Assembly (NCBI RefSeq): GCF_017591435.1
Contig: NC_059272.1
Location: 3,887,292 to 3,951,291, forward strand
DNA length: 64,000 nt
From: Portunus trituberculatus
Taxonomy: Eukaryota > Arthropoda > Malacostraca > Decapoda > Portunidae
Direction: 5' to 3'
Part shown: positions 54,759-64,000 of the stretch, one piece after another
Layout of the letters: the number at the start of each line of letters is the position of its first letter
Numbering within the stretch: the first letter of the stretch is position 1
Notes under the pieces: generated by a model
What the model was told of the DNA's origin: nothing
Database searches by the model: none
What the model saw: the letters and a program-made list of their open reading frames with translations, nothing else
Translations under genes and position numbers: made by a program

Positions 54759-54790
<32 letters not shown>

Positions 54791-54803
54791 CTTTTTTTTT
54801 TTG
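54759..54803. repeat. Poly(T) tract with one C
   Basis: Long T run, interrupted by a single C, at the point where copies B and D stop being alignable. Confidence 0.95.
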
Positions 54804-54860
54804 TTGTTTCCTCATCTGTCAACTTCACCAATTCATCATACATCCTTTTCCTCTCTTCCC

Positions 54861-55706
54861 TCTCATAACTTCTCTTTTCTCATCTCTCATCTGTCTATGT
54901 CTCCTCATTTCTTTTCACTATTTCTTCTTTCTTGCATCACATAGCCTGCCATCATTACTCAGGTGCTACTAGTACTTGCCAAAACTGCACGTTACACTTT
55001 CACCTGTTGCTGTGATGGTTGTGTTTTGCTGCACCAAATAGCCCCTTTCCTTCTCTCCCCCCACTCAATGCCTGTATGGCTTCCTCAGGGATGAGTTGAC
55101 ACAAATACAGAGCAAACCAATGACTACATTTTGTTTGTTTTTTGCTGTTTAGCTCCTTAAAATAACTTCCCTGTTCTTCTCATGCACTCATCCTTTCTTG
55201 AACTGTTCAAAGTTTAATCTTCTTCTATATTGAAAGGTCATTTACACATGCCTATACTGTTTTTTTTTTTTTTCTGACTTCTATTTTCACCATCCATTAC
55301 TCATTTAGACTGGGAAGGAAAAATACCTTGTCCTCTTTGTTCCTAAGCAGCAGCAATTCCTCAAATAACACACTTCCTCATACATGTGACATACCTACAC
55401 TCTGGCCAACATGACACTCATACTCACACTCAAGCCCAATAACGTCTTACTAAATACCAAAGTACAATAATCAACACCACCACAATTACTGCCAATGCTA
55501 CAATCTTACTACTACTGCTGCTGCTCCAACCTAAAACACATCCCACATACTAGTTTACTACACTTTCTTATTTTACTTTCTCATCTTTTATAAATCTCTC
55601 TACATAGCCTACAGCAGCAGCCTTCCTTTCTGAGCCTACAGCAGGTGGAGAAAGATTGCTCCCTGAGCTCCTACAAACTACAAAACAAGTGGACATCGCC
55701 TCTCAC
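54861..55706 (-). other. Intron sequence without recognised elements
   Basis: Part of the Tab2-like gene intron. Pyrimidine-rich on the plus strand up to about 54990 (possibly more LINE 5' sequence), then AT-rich. No exon visible. Confidence 0.5.
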
Positions 55707-55949
55707 TGTCCCAGTCCTCCACAATAATGTCGAGTGTGTTGTCTTGGAAAATGACTCTTAAGTCCTTGCACTGGGGTTCTTTCTGCTGTATTTCTTCTTC
55801 CTGCTTAGAGGCCATGATGTTCCTGAAGATCTGCACGGCCCGAGAGTACTTACTGGTGAGCTGTGGTGGAGGCTGGACTGGTGCACCCTCATTATAGGGC
55901 GTCTGTGGTGTTGTCAGGTTAGAGTAGATGTCAAGTTCAAAGTCTGGCA
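55707..55949 (-). CDS. Tab2: TAB2/TAB3-like adaptor, exon with two possible donors
   Basis: Acceptor CTTCACAG, entering in phase 1: the A left by the upstream exon plus TG gives Met, then PDFELDIYSNL. A strong donor GTAAGTAC after 96 bp (55854) ends a short form PDFELDIYSNLTTPQTPYNE...PPPQLT. A weaker donor GTGAGA after 243 bp (55707) adds exactly 49 codons (SKYSRAVQIFRNIMASKQEE and on to IIVEDWD) and keeps phase 1. If neither is used, the frame reads on to a stop at 55678-55680. The short form compares well with the region after the coiled coil in TAB2 (F-x-IHNFYDN..PVPPKP there; F-x-DIYSNL..VQPPPQ here). The extra 49 residues are charged and look coding, but match nothing that I know. Confidence 0.7.
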
Positions 55950-56449
55950 CTGTGAAGGGGAACAGAGGATGCAGGTCTGATTATAGGAAAAATACATAAA
56001 TATATCAATCAATAATATGAAAGATATAAATAAAGGCGGTATTAGGTTCTTTAAGTCCAGTACTATGAAAAGAAGCAAAAGAGTAAATATTTCACTAAAT
56101 AAATACAAGGATGTATTGCTGACTAGGGGATGATATTCAACATGGATGCTTATATGACCACTGGAAGCATGAATTACCTTGGCTTACCTCACACAGATTG
56201 GTCACTGGGTGGTTATTAAAATGAAATGCATCAATAGTAGTTGCATAGAAGACAACCTAGAGAGTGTGTGTGTGTATTTACCTAGTTGTATTTACCTAGT
56301 TGTAGTTTTACAGGGCCTGGGCTTTATGTTCGTGTGGCCCCATCTCCATATCTACACTTATCCAATTTTTCTTTAAAACTATGCACACTCATTGCTGACA
56401 CCACTTCCTCACTCAAACTGTTCCAAGTCTCAACACATCTTTGCGGAAA

Positions 56450-56989
56450 CTATATTTCTTTAACATCTCTCAGACATCTTCCCTTCCTCAGTTTCTTACT
56501 ATGCGATCTTGTGCTTCTAATGTCATATTCTTCTCTCAGGATTAGTTTCTCATTATCCACTTGATCCATTCCGTTAATCAATTTATAAACTTGTATCAGA
56601 TCCCCTCTCTCTCTTCTCTGTTCCAGGGTTGGTAGATCCATAGCTTTTAGTCTCTCCTCATATGTCATCCCTTTAAATTCTGGAACCAGTCTTGTAGCCA
56701 TTTTTTTGTAGTCTCTCCAATTTCTTGATGTGTTTCTTTTTATGGGGGTCCACACAACTCCTGCATATTCCAATCTGGGTCTTATTTTAGTACTTATCAA
56801 TTTCTTCATCATTTCTTTGTCCATGTAATGAAATGCTAATCCAATATTCCTTAGCAAGTTATACGTCTCTCTGAAAATTCTATCAATATGGCTTACCGGT
56901 TGATTCTTTTCTTCCATCGTCACTCCCAAGTCCTTTTCCTTTTTTACTTTTTCTCGTTCTACTCCATCTCCCATCTTATATATTCCCAC
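56450..56989 (-). pseudogene. CR1-type LINE copy C, C-terminal region
   Basis: 179 codons, the longest clean C-terminus of this subfamily: KKEKDLGVTMEEKNQPVSH, NLLRNIGLAFHYMDKEMMKK, STKIRPRLEYAGVVWTP and LPTLEQRRERGDLIQVYKL. It ends near the LINE 3' end. Confidence 0.85.
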
Positions 56990-57363
56990 TGGTTAACTTT
57001 CACTTTTTCCCATTTCCATGACATGGCTTTTGTCGACATTGAATTCCATCTCCTAATTTTTACTCCATTTCCAGATCTTGTTTAAATCTTCCTGTAGTAT
57101 TTCACAATCCTCTTTTTGTTTTATGACTCTGCACAGTTTTGCATCATCTGCAAACAGATTTATGTAGCTGTTCACTCCTCTGGCATGTCATTTATATATA
57201 TATATGAGAAAAAGTATTGGCGCCAATACTGACCCCTGTGGCACTCTGCTGTCTACTGCTCTCCACTTGGACTTCATATCTTAACTACTGTCCTTATTTC
57301 TCTCCCCCCTCAAGTAATTTTTCATCCATCTCAATGTTCTTCCTTTTAAGCCACCTTTCTCCT

Positions 57364-57873
57364 CTAACTTCCATAGTAATCTTTCATGTGGCACTTTATC
57401 AAAAGCCTTTTTAAATCCAAATAAATACAGTCAATCCATCCCTCTCTCTCTTGTACTTTATCAACTATTCTAGAGTAGAAATTCAATAAATTTGTTACAC
57501 ACAACCGACCTTTTCTAAAACCAAATTGGCTATTTGATAATAATTTGTTGTCTTCAAGAAACTCAATCCATTGTTTCTCTATTACTCTTTCACACATCTT
57601 GCATATTACACTAGTTAGTGATACCAGTCTGTAATTTAAAGGTTCTTCCTTCCTTCTACTCTTATATATGGGAACCACCTCAGCTCTTTTCCATTCTACT
57701 GGTACTGTTCCATTTTCTATTGAGCATTTTATGATGTATATAAGACTTGCTAGTTCTTCTCTACATTCTTTCAGTATTCTGCCTGAGACTTCATCCGGTC
57801 CCATTGCCTTCTCCTCATCTAATTCCGTCATCAACTCTTTTATTTCAAGCTTGGTTACTTTAATCTTTTTCAT
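57364..57873 (-). pseudogene. CR1-type LINE copy C, reverse transcriptase N-terminal half
   Basis: 169 codons: ELDEEKAMGPDEVSGRILKE (GPDG with G changed to E), VPVEWKRAEVVPIYKSRRKE, NYRLVSLTSVICKMCERVIE and NSQFGFRKGRLCVTNLL. It breaks in the first catalytic motif (IYLDLKR then a frameshift, expected LDLKKAFD). Confidence 0.85.
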
Positions 57874-58322
57874 ATGGACAGTCTCTCTATTACCCTGTGG
57901 TTTTCAAATTTGGATTCCTTAGTAAAGACCTCCTGGAATTTATTATTTAACACTTCTGCCATACTTTTTGGGTCCTCCACCATCCCATTCTCTCCTTTTT
58001 TAACCTTTCTATTGTTTCTTTTTGCCTAATTTTTCCATTTATGAATCTGTAGAACAATTTTGGTTGTTCCTTACATTTTTTGACAATATCTTTTTCATAG
58101 TTCTTTTCTCTTCCTTCTCACCTTAACATATTCATTTCTTGCTGTTTTGAAGTTTTCCTTATTTGTTGGATTCTTATTTCTCCTCCACCTTTTCCATGCT
58201 CCATCTCTTTTCTCCTTTGCCCTAGCACACCTTGCATTAAACCAATCTTTCTTTCCTTCTTCTTTTGGTCTATATTTTGGGACATATTCCTGACTCCTGT
58301 TTTGTATATTTCCAAAAATAAG

Positions 58323-58637
58323 TTATATTCTCTTGCACCTCTCTGAGTTTTCCATCTCCTCCCAGTTTACGTTTTTAAAATAGTTATTGAAGTTCTCAAT
58401 ATCAGCCTTTCTGTAGTTTAATCGGTCTCCTTTGTATGATTCATCTCTATCTTCCTTTCCCTCTTCTATATCCATTTCTAATATTACATGGTCACTCTTT
58501 CCCAATGGGCATTTATATCTTATATCATTGTTCATTTGTATATCCCTTGTAAAAACTAGGTCCAATCTCGCAGGCTCATCATTTCCTCTGAATCTTGTGT
58601 TTTCCTTTACTCTTTGGACCATCATATTATCTATCAT
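58323..58637 (-). pseudogene. CR1-type LINE copy C, endonuclease C-terminal part
   Basis: 104 codons: VKENTRFRGNDEPARLDLVF and CPLGKSDHVILEMDIEEGK, with the SDH motif intact. The copy is cut about 25 bp upstream, at 58660, where copy C2 begins. Confidence 0.8.
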
Positions 58638-58662
58638 TAGATTCAGGAATCTATCTCCCTAG

Positions 58663-59452
58663 GCTTCTTCCCCCATACCCATACCCCCACTTTTTACTCC
58701 ATTCCCAGATCTTATTTAGGTCTTCCTGCAGTATTTGACAATCCTCTTTTTGCTTTATAACTCTGCACAGTCTTGCATCATCCACAAACAGATTTATGTA
58801 GCTGTTCACTCCCTCTGGCATGTCATTTATATATATGAGAAAAAATATTGGCGCCAATACTGACCCCTGTGGCACTCCGCTGTCTACTGCTCTCCACTTG
58901 GACTTCAAATCTTTAACTACCGTCCTTATTTCTCTCCCCTCAAATAATTTTCCATCCATCTCAATCTGCTTCTTTTTAAGCCACCCTTCTCCTCTAACTT
59001 CCATAGTTGTACTTAATCAACTATTCTAGAGTAGAAACTCAATAAGTTTGTTACACACGACCGACCTTTTCTAAAACCAAATTGGCTATTTGATAATAAT
59101 TTGTTGTCTTCAAGAAACTCAATCCATTGTTTCTTTATCACTCTTTCACACATCTTGCATATTACACTAGTTAGTGATACCAGTCTGTAATTTAAAGGTT
59201 CTTCCTTCCTTCTGCTCTTATATATGGGAACCACCTCAGCTCTTTTCCATTCTACTGGTACTGTTCCATTTTCTATTGAGCATTTTATGATGTATATAAG
59301 ACTTGCTAGTTCTTCCCTACATTCTTTCAGTATTCTGCCTGAGACTTCATCCAGTCCCATTGCCTTCTCCTCATCTAATTCCGTCATTAACTCTTTTATT
59401 TCAAGCTTGGTTACTTTAATCTCTTTCATATGGACAGTCTCTCTATTATCGT
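58663..59452 (-). mobile_element. CR1-type LINE copy C2, RT-only fragment
   Basis: Duplicates RT of copy C with few differences: 59429-59013 repeats 57860-57450, and 59004-58663 carries SGVPQGSVLAPIFFLIYIND and NLFVDDARLC (FVDD catalytic box intact). About 110 bp around 59005, the first catalytic Asp block, is deleted. Its upstream end is cut at 59452 by the (GT)n tail of copy D. Confidence 0.88.
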
Positions 59453-59628
59453 GTGTGTGTGTGTGTGTATTTACCTAATTGTATTTACCTAATTGTAACA
59501 TACGGGAAAAGAGCTATGCTCGTGTTGTCCCGTCTCCATATCTATTAATGTCCAGCTTTTTCTTAAAATCATGAATATTCCTTGCGTTGACCACTTCCAC
59601 GTCTAAACTATTCCATGCTTCCACCCTT

Positions 59629-60098
59629 CTATGAGGAAGCTATATTTTTCACATCTCTCCTATAAGTGGCCATTTTAGTTTTTCCCATGCCCTCTCGACA
59701 TTCTTCCATTCCACATACACAGATCTTCCCTATCCATTTTTCCATGCCAATCATCACTCTGTATATTGCTATCAGGTCTCCCCTTTCTCTTCTGTTTTCC
59801 AGGGTTGGAAGTTGCATTCTTTTCAGTCTGTCTTCATAAGTCAAATCTCTTAAGTCAGGCACCATTTTCGTTGCAGCCCTCTGTACTTTCTCTAGTTTCC
59901 TTATGTGTTTCTTTAAGTTCGAGCCCACTGTATTGTTGCATATTCAAGCCTCGGTCTTATCATTGCAGTAATTATTTTCTTCATCATTTCTTCATCTAGA
60001 TATACGAACGCCACTCTTATGTTCCTCAATAAGTTCAATACTTCTCCAATTATTTTGTTTATATGTCTCTCTGGCGATAGGTCATTGGTAATTGTCAC
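59629..60098 (-). pseudogene. CR1-type LINE copy D, C-terminal region
   Basis: Frames 60098-59913 (SPERHINKIIGEVLNLLRNI, AMIRPRLEYATIQW) and 59928-59629 (KKHIRKLEKVQRAATKMVPD, LPTLENRRERGDLIAIYRV). Slightly more complete than in copy B, which lost bases near 52245 and 52325. Confidence 0.88.
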
Positions 60099-61131
60099 CC
60101 CAAGGTCTTTTCTTCATGACTGGTTTTATGTCTTCATTTCCTATCTTGTACATACTCCTGATTCTTCTTTCACTCTTGCCAAACTCTATTTTCTTGCATT
60201 TTGTCGTGTTGAACTCCATTTGCCATGTACAGCTCCATTTCCATATTCTGTCCAAGTCTTCCTGGAGTAGTTCGCAATCTTTGTCACATCTCACTTTTCT
60301 TAACAATTTTGCATCGTCTGCAAATAGGCTCACATAACTGGACACCCCATCCACCATGTCATTTATGTAGACTGCGAACATTACTGGTGCCAACACTGAT
60401 CCCTGTGGAACTCCACTCTCCACCAATCCCCATTCTGATGGTCTGTCCTTAATTATTGTTCTCATTTCTCTTCCTACCAAAAGTCTTCCATCCATTTTAG
60501 TAAACTGCCATGCACTCCTCCTACCATTTCAAGTTTCCAGATCAGTCTCTGGTGTGGTACCTTATCAAAGGCCTTTTTTAAATCCAGATATATTCCATCA
60601 GCCCAACCATCTCTTTCCTGTATTACATCTATCACCCTCGAATAGTAACATATCAGGTTTGTCGTGCATGAACGCCCTTTCCTAAAACCAAATTGACACT
60701 CACAAAGTATGTCATTTTCTCCAAGAAGTCTGTCCATCTAGTCTTCACCACCCTCTCACACATCTTAGCTACCACACTTGTAAGTGACACTGGTCTATAG
60801 TTCAATGGGTCTCTCTTGTTACCTGATTTATAGATTGGGACAATGTTAGCTCTTTTCCAGTCTTGGGGCACTACACCTTCCCTTAATGAGGCATCAATTA
60901 CTTCACAAACTTTTTCTGCCAATTGCTCCTGCATTCTCTTAAAATCCATCCTGATACCCCATCAGGTCCCACAGCTTTTCTCACTTCTAAACTCCCCATC
61001 ATGTTCTTGATCTCCTCCACAGTTACTTGAAACTCCTTCATAATCCCTTTCTGTTCCATTACCAGTGGTTTGTCAAAAGCAGTCTCCTTTGTGAATACCT
61101 TCCGAAAGCATCCATTCATAGCCTCTGCCAT
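60082..61131 (-). pseudogene. CR1-type LINE copy D, reverse transcriptase
   Basis: Frames in order: AVGPDGVSGWIL (61131-60898); DWKRANIVPIYKSGNKR and NYRPVSLTSVV (60949-60653); CQFGFRKGRSCTTNL and GIYLDLKKAFDKVPHQRL (60737-60474), with the first catalytic Asp; GVPQGSVLAPVMFAVYINDM and LFADDAKLL (60495-60082), with the catalytic pair. All RT motifs are intact, though spread over frames. Confidence 0.9.
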
Positions 61132-61477
61132 TTCCTGGGATCTTCACTGTATACTCCATTTACTTCTAAACTTTCAATACTTTCTCTATTTTTGATGTTG
61201 TTGTTCACATGTCTGTAAAAAGCCTTGGTTGGTCTTTACATTTATCAATTATATCCTTTTCTTGTTTCTTTCTTTCTTCTCTTCTAATCAACACATATTC
61301 ATTTCTTGCTCTTTTGTAACTTTCCACTGCTTAATCCGTCTTTTCCTTCTCCACCTCTTCCATGCATCCTCTTTTCTTGTTCTAGCCTTTTCACATCTAT
61401 CGTTAAACCAGTCCTGCTTTCCAACTTCTCTATGTTGTCTTATTGGTACAAATTTTTCTCACCTTCTTTGTATATTT

Positions 61478-62013
61478 TTATAAATTCCTTCCACTTTTCA
61501 TTTGCTCCTTAGCACTCTTGAATTTCATCCAATTTGTCTCTTGAAAGAATTTCTTTAGGTTTCCAAAATCTGTCTTGGCATAATTCCATCTTCCCACTTT
61601 ATATTCTTCATTTCTTCTAGATTTCTCTTCGTCTATCACCTTGAACTCCAAAACTGCATGATCACTCTTTGCTAAAGGGCACTCCACCCTCATCTCCTCA
61701 ATGACCATTGGCTCTGTACTAAAGACCAAGTCCAGTCTTGACGATGCTCCCTCTCCTCCAAACCTAGTATCTTCTTTGACCCACTGAGTTAACACATTTT
61801 CCATTGCCAGTGTCAATAGTGTATTTCCCATGTTGTCTCTGATCCTTCCATTGACCAGTCCTCCCAACACACCTCTTTACAATTAAAATCTCCCATCATT
61901 ATAGTTCGTTCACAGCCACCCAACATTTCTTCCAGACATGTTCCTGTATCACTTATCATTTCTTCATATTCCTGTACTGACCATGCATTTGTCTTAGGTG
62001 GTACGTACACCAC
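61478..62013 (-). pseudogene. CR1-type LINE copy D, endonuclease
   Basis: Two overlapping frames (62013-61813 and 61870-61478), separated by a one-base deletion relative to copy B near 61828. Contains MMGDFNCKEVCWEDW and CPLAKSDHAVLEF. Confidence 0.88.
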
Positions 62014-62387
62014 TATGTAGTGCCTCTTTTTCCTTCATTAGTTTCTGCTCTGATCTTTAGCACTTCTGCCTTTCCCATACCTTTTTCACTTGATCCACCT
62101 TTATATCTTTTTAACCAGCAACATCACTCCTCCTCCCATCTTACCTACTCTATTTCTTTTCCAAACGTTATATTTCCTTCTCCAACCTTCATCAGGTCTT
62201 CTCCCTCTCTCAGTTTTGTTTCAGTAAGACCCACAATATCTGGGTTCTTGTCCCTCAAGTAATCGTTGAGTTCTAAAATCCCGATATCACTCCATTTATG
62301 TTGGAATACATTACATTTCGCTCATATGTAAGTTTCTTTAGTCCTTTCTTGCTGTACTTTTCTGGGTTATGAACCACTTCCTCAGTC

Positions 62388-62687
62388 TCATATCCAAGAT
62401 TCTCCAGAAAAACTCTTTCTTCTCTTCTTCTGTCCTCTCTTCATTTTTTTCAAAGCCTCCTTTCTCAACTCATTTAACATTTCTCTTTCCTTTTCACCGA
62501 GATCTCTTCTCAACCAAATCTTCCTTGTTGTTTCCTGCTGGGCTAGCCTCCATGACTTCTCCACCAATTCATCTACATCCTTTTGTGACTTAAGTTTGAT
62601 TCTTATTGGCCTCATACCTTCTCTTGTGAACTTTCCGATTCTGTGTGTGTGTGTGAAGGAGGACATGGGAAGAATCCGTGACCACAA
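62388..62687 (-). pseudogene. CR1-type LINE copy D, ORF1 C-terminal part
   Basis: 99 codons of basic, Glu/Lys-rich sequence (RPIRIKLKSQKDVDELVEKS, LRRDLGEKEREMLNELRKEA), resembling the C-terminal, nucleic-acid-binding part of a LINE ORF1. The first residues lie in (GT)n-adjacent flank. In copy B much of this is replaced by the poly(T) tract. Confidence 0.6.
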
Positions 62688-62947
62688 AATGTGGGAGTCT
62701 CATAAACATGGGCAAATAAAGTAATTACACCATTAATCCTTTTCACTATACTCTTTGGGGGATAGTACCTTCTGTGGACATTTTATTTTCTTTGACTGGA
62801 ACCCCACTTGTATAAAATACAAATATGCATACAAATAAAATGAGCAAATAAATAAATAAAAACAAATGCACTAATCAAGCAAAAAATCAAATAAGAAAAA
62901 TGGTGATGATGATGATGATGATGACAACATTTTGCACTAGTACTCAC

Positions 62948-63026
62948 TGAGACGCAGTATTCTGTTCTCCATCTCATAACACTCAGACTGTAGCCTCTGG
63001 TTCTCCTGCTGAACTTCCTCTATCCT
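62948..63026 (-). CDS. Tab2: TAB2/TAB3-like adaptor, coiled-coil exon
   Basis: A 79-bp exon after a good acceptor (CCCCTACAG) and before donor CTCA/GTGAGT. Only one frame is open; it reads RIEEVQQENQRLQSECYEME then NRILRL and leaves one base (A), so it leaves in phase 1 exactly as the next exon requires. The heptad-like pattern (I, V, N, L, C, M, I, L) gives a coiled coil. In TAB2 the corresponding segment (LEEMQQL...L..DID.LTKEID) lies just before the linker and the zinc finger and belongs to the region that binds TAK1. More 5' exons, including the N-terminal CUE domain, must be outside the window: 63027-64000 is all repeats. Confidence 0.68.
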
Positions 63027-63054
63027 CTGTAGGGGAGACAACATACGGCTTACT

Positions 63055-63055
<1 letters not shown>

Positions 63056-63137
<82 letters not shown>
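63056..63137. repeat. (GT)n, tail of a LINE fragment
   Basis: A GT run beginning only about 30 bp upstream of the coiled-coil exon's acceptor. Confidence 0.97.
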
Positions 63138-63139
<2 letters not shown>

Positions 63140-63320
63140 TTACCTACTTGTATTGTACAGGATTGGAGTGGGGGTCATAATGTCCTGTCTCCATGTCTCC
63201 ATTTATCCAATTTTTCTTTAAAGTTATGCACATTATGTGAGGTAACAACTTCATCATTCAATGCATTCCACTTTTCCACCGTTCTATGTAGAAAACATAG
63301 GTGTCTACTACCTCCTCAAA
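63138..63320 (-). mobile_element. CR1-type LINE, short 3' end fragment
   Basis: ATTTACCTACTTGTATTGTAC followed by the 3' terminal region shared with 56275-56470 (ATCCAATTTTTCTTTAAA landmark). 5'-truncated after about 180 bp. Confidence 0.82.
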
Positions 63321-63344
63321 GTGTGTGTGTGTGTGTGTGTGTGT
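63321..63344. repeat. (GT)n, tail of SINE
   Basis: A short GT run at the 3' end of the SINE. Confidence 0.95.
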
Positions 63345-63748
<404 letters not shown>

Positions 63749-63817
63749 CAATATACTTCATGAAATTTTGTCCTTTTTTCTTACCTACATATCCATTTAT
63801 CTTTGTTCTCAATCGCA

Positions 63818-63819
<2 letters not shown>

Positions 63820-63868
<49 letters not shown>
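63820..63868. repeat. (CA)n microsatellite
   Basis: A CA run just upstream of a jockey-like LINE 5' end. Its orientation is opposite to that of the neighbouring (GT)n tract. Confidence 0.97.
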
Positions 63869-63871
<3 letters not shown>

Positions 63872-63887
63872 GGGGAGGTAGCATACA

Positions 63888-64000
63888 CCTACCAAAATAA
63901 TTTACTAGGACTAGTACTAGATCAGGGGGTGCTGTGAACTCACCATTAAAGCTAGTTGTGATCTTCCAGAACGTATCCCTTTGTGTCTCACAACACAAGT
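63888..64000 (+). mobile_element. Jockey-like LINE copy 5, 5' end, cut by window edge
   Basis: Matches the 5' region of copies 1 and 3 (CATACACCTACC, TCAGGGGGTGCTGTGAAC, CCCTTTGTGTCTCACAAC). Plus strand, so it reads out of the window. Confidence 0.85.

Larger units (their letters stand above)
56275..58660 (-). mobile_element. CR1-type LINE copy C, second subfamily
   Basis: Minus-strand copy from EN (58637) through RT (57922-57000) to the C-terminal region (56989-56450) and 3' end ACAACTAGGTAAATAC plus (AC)n. Related to copies B/D but clearly diverged (for example EFKGMTYEERLKAMDLPTLEQ). The catalytic box region near 57140-57160 is degraded (a frameshift at HLINLFADDA-like sequence). Confidence 0.88.
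59453..62640 (-). mobile_element. CR1-type LINE copy D, near full length
   Basis: Minus strand: ORF1 C-terminal piece (62687-62388), EN (62013-61478), linker, RT (61131-60082), C-terminal region (60098-59629), then the 3' end with (AC)n (59453-59467). It is nearly identical to copy B across about 2.95 kb. The catalytic box LFADDAKLL is intact here. A handful of one-base indels break the frame, so no intact ORF2 is present. Confidence 0.93.
55950..62947 (-). other. Tab2-like gene, 7.0-kb intron packed with LINEs
   Basis: Lies between donor CTCA/GTGAGT (62947) and the exon starting at 55949. It contains CR1-type LINE copies C, C2 and D, all on the minus strand like the gene. Free intron sequence is at 55950-56270 and 62655-62947 (the latter with a (GAT)n run at 62902-62925). 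Confidence 0.7.

Overview
This looks like a gene-poor, repeat-dense stretch of an arthropod nuclear genome, most likely a decapod crustacean and perhaps a brachyuran crab. That assignment is an inference. It rests on very long (GT/CA)n tracts, interstitial CCTAA/TTAGG-type repeats, tRNA-headed SINEs ending in (CA)n, and several decayed non-LTR retrotransposon families. No bacterial gene organisation, rRNA, CRISPR array or intact functional tRNA gene is visible.

The one host gene I can support lies on the minus strand across the right part of the window. It consists of four phase-compatible exons: 63026-62948 (coiled coil), 55949-55854 or -55707 (alternative donors), 49455-49304 (Pro-rich linker) and 45341-44970 (C-terminal exon with a Cys4 NZF zinc finger). 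The order coiled coil, linker, NZF and the finger sequence match TAB2/TAB3, the adaptor that links K63-linked ubiquitin chains to the TAK1 kinase. The 5' exons (the CUE domain in this family) must lie beyond base 64000. Its introns are filled with retrotransposons.

The rest is layered mobile DNA. From 0.6 to 4.5 kb there is the 5' part of a CR1-type LINE, with a hAT-like element of 1944 bp inserted in ORF1. From 4.65 to 5.3, 11.4 to 12.2, 42.0 to 42.4, 51.0 to 51.4 and 63.3 to 63.75 kb there are tRNA-headed SINEs alternating with (GT)n tracts. From 5.6 to 8.4 kb there is one decayed LINE. From 8.5 to 16.8 kb a second LINE family is split by SINEs, by a hAT element with a perfect 8-bp target duplication (12470-13906) and by a jockey-like LINE (14478-16391). 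From 17.9 to 20.2 kb there is a non-autonomous TTAA-flanked transposon carrying CCTAA repeats and a long hairpin. From 20.6 to 23.3 kb there is a three-deep nest: a Harbinger-like MITE inside a Tigger-like element inside another Tigger-like transposase gene. From 27.4 to 30.5, 37.0 to 40.1 and 45.5 to 48.8 kb, and at the right edge, there are further jockey-like LINE copies. From 35.0 to 35.65 kb there is a fold-back structure, and at 35.97 to 36.59 kb a Tigger-type MITE. From 50.9 to 63.3 kb there are CR1-type LINE copies, two of them almost identical.

Stretches without a recognised feature (about 23.3-24.1, 24.2-27.2, 30.5-37.0, 40.9-44.4, 48.8-50.9 and 55.0-56.3 kb) are AT-rich, with scattered microsatellites and no ORF I recognise as a host gene.
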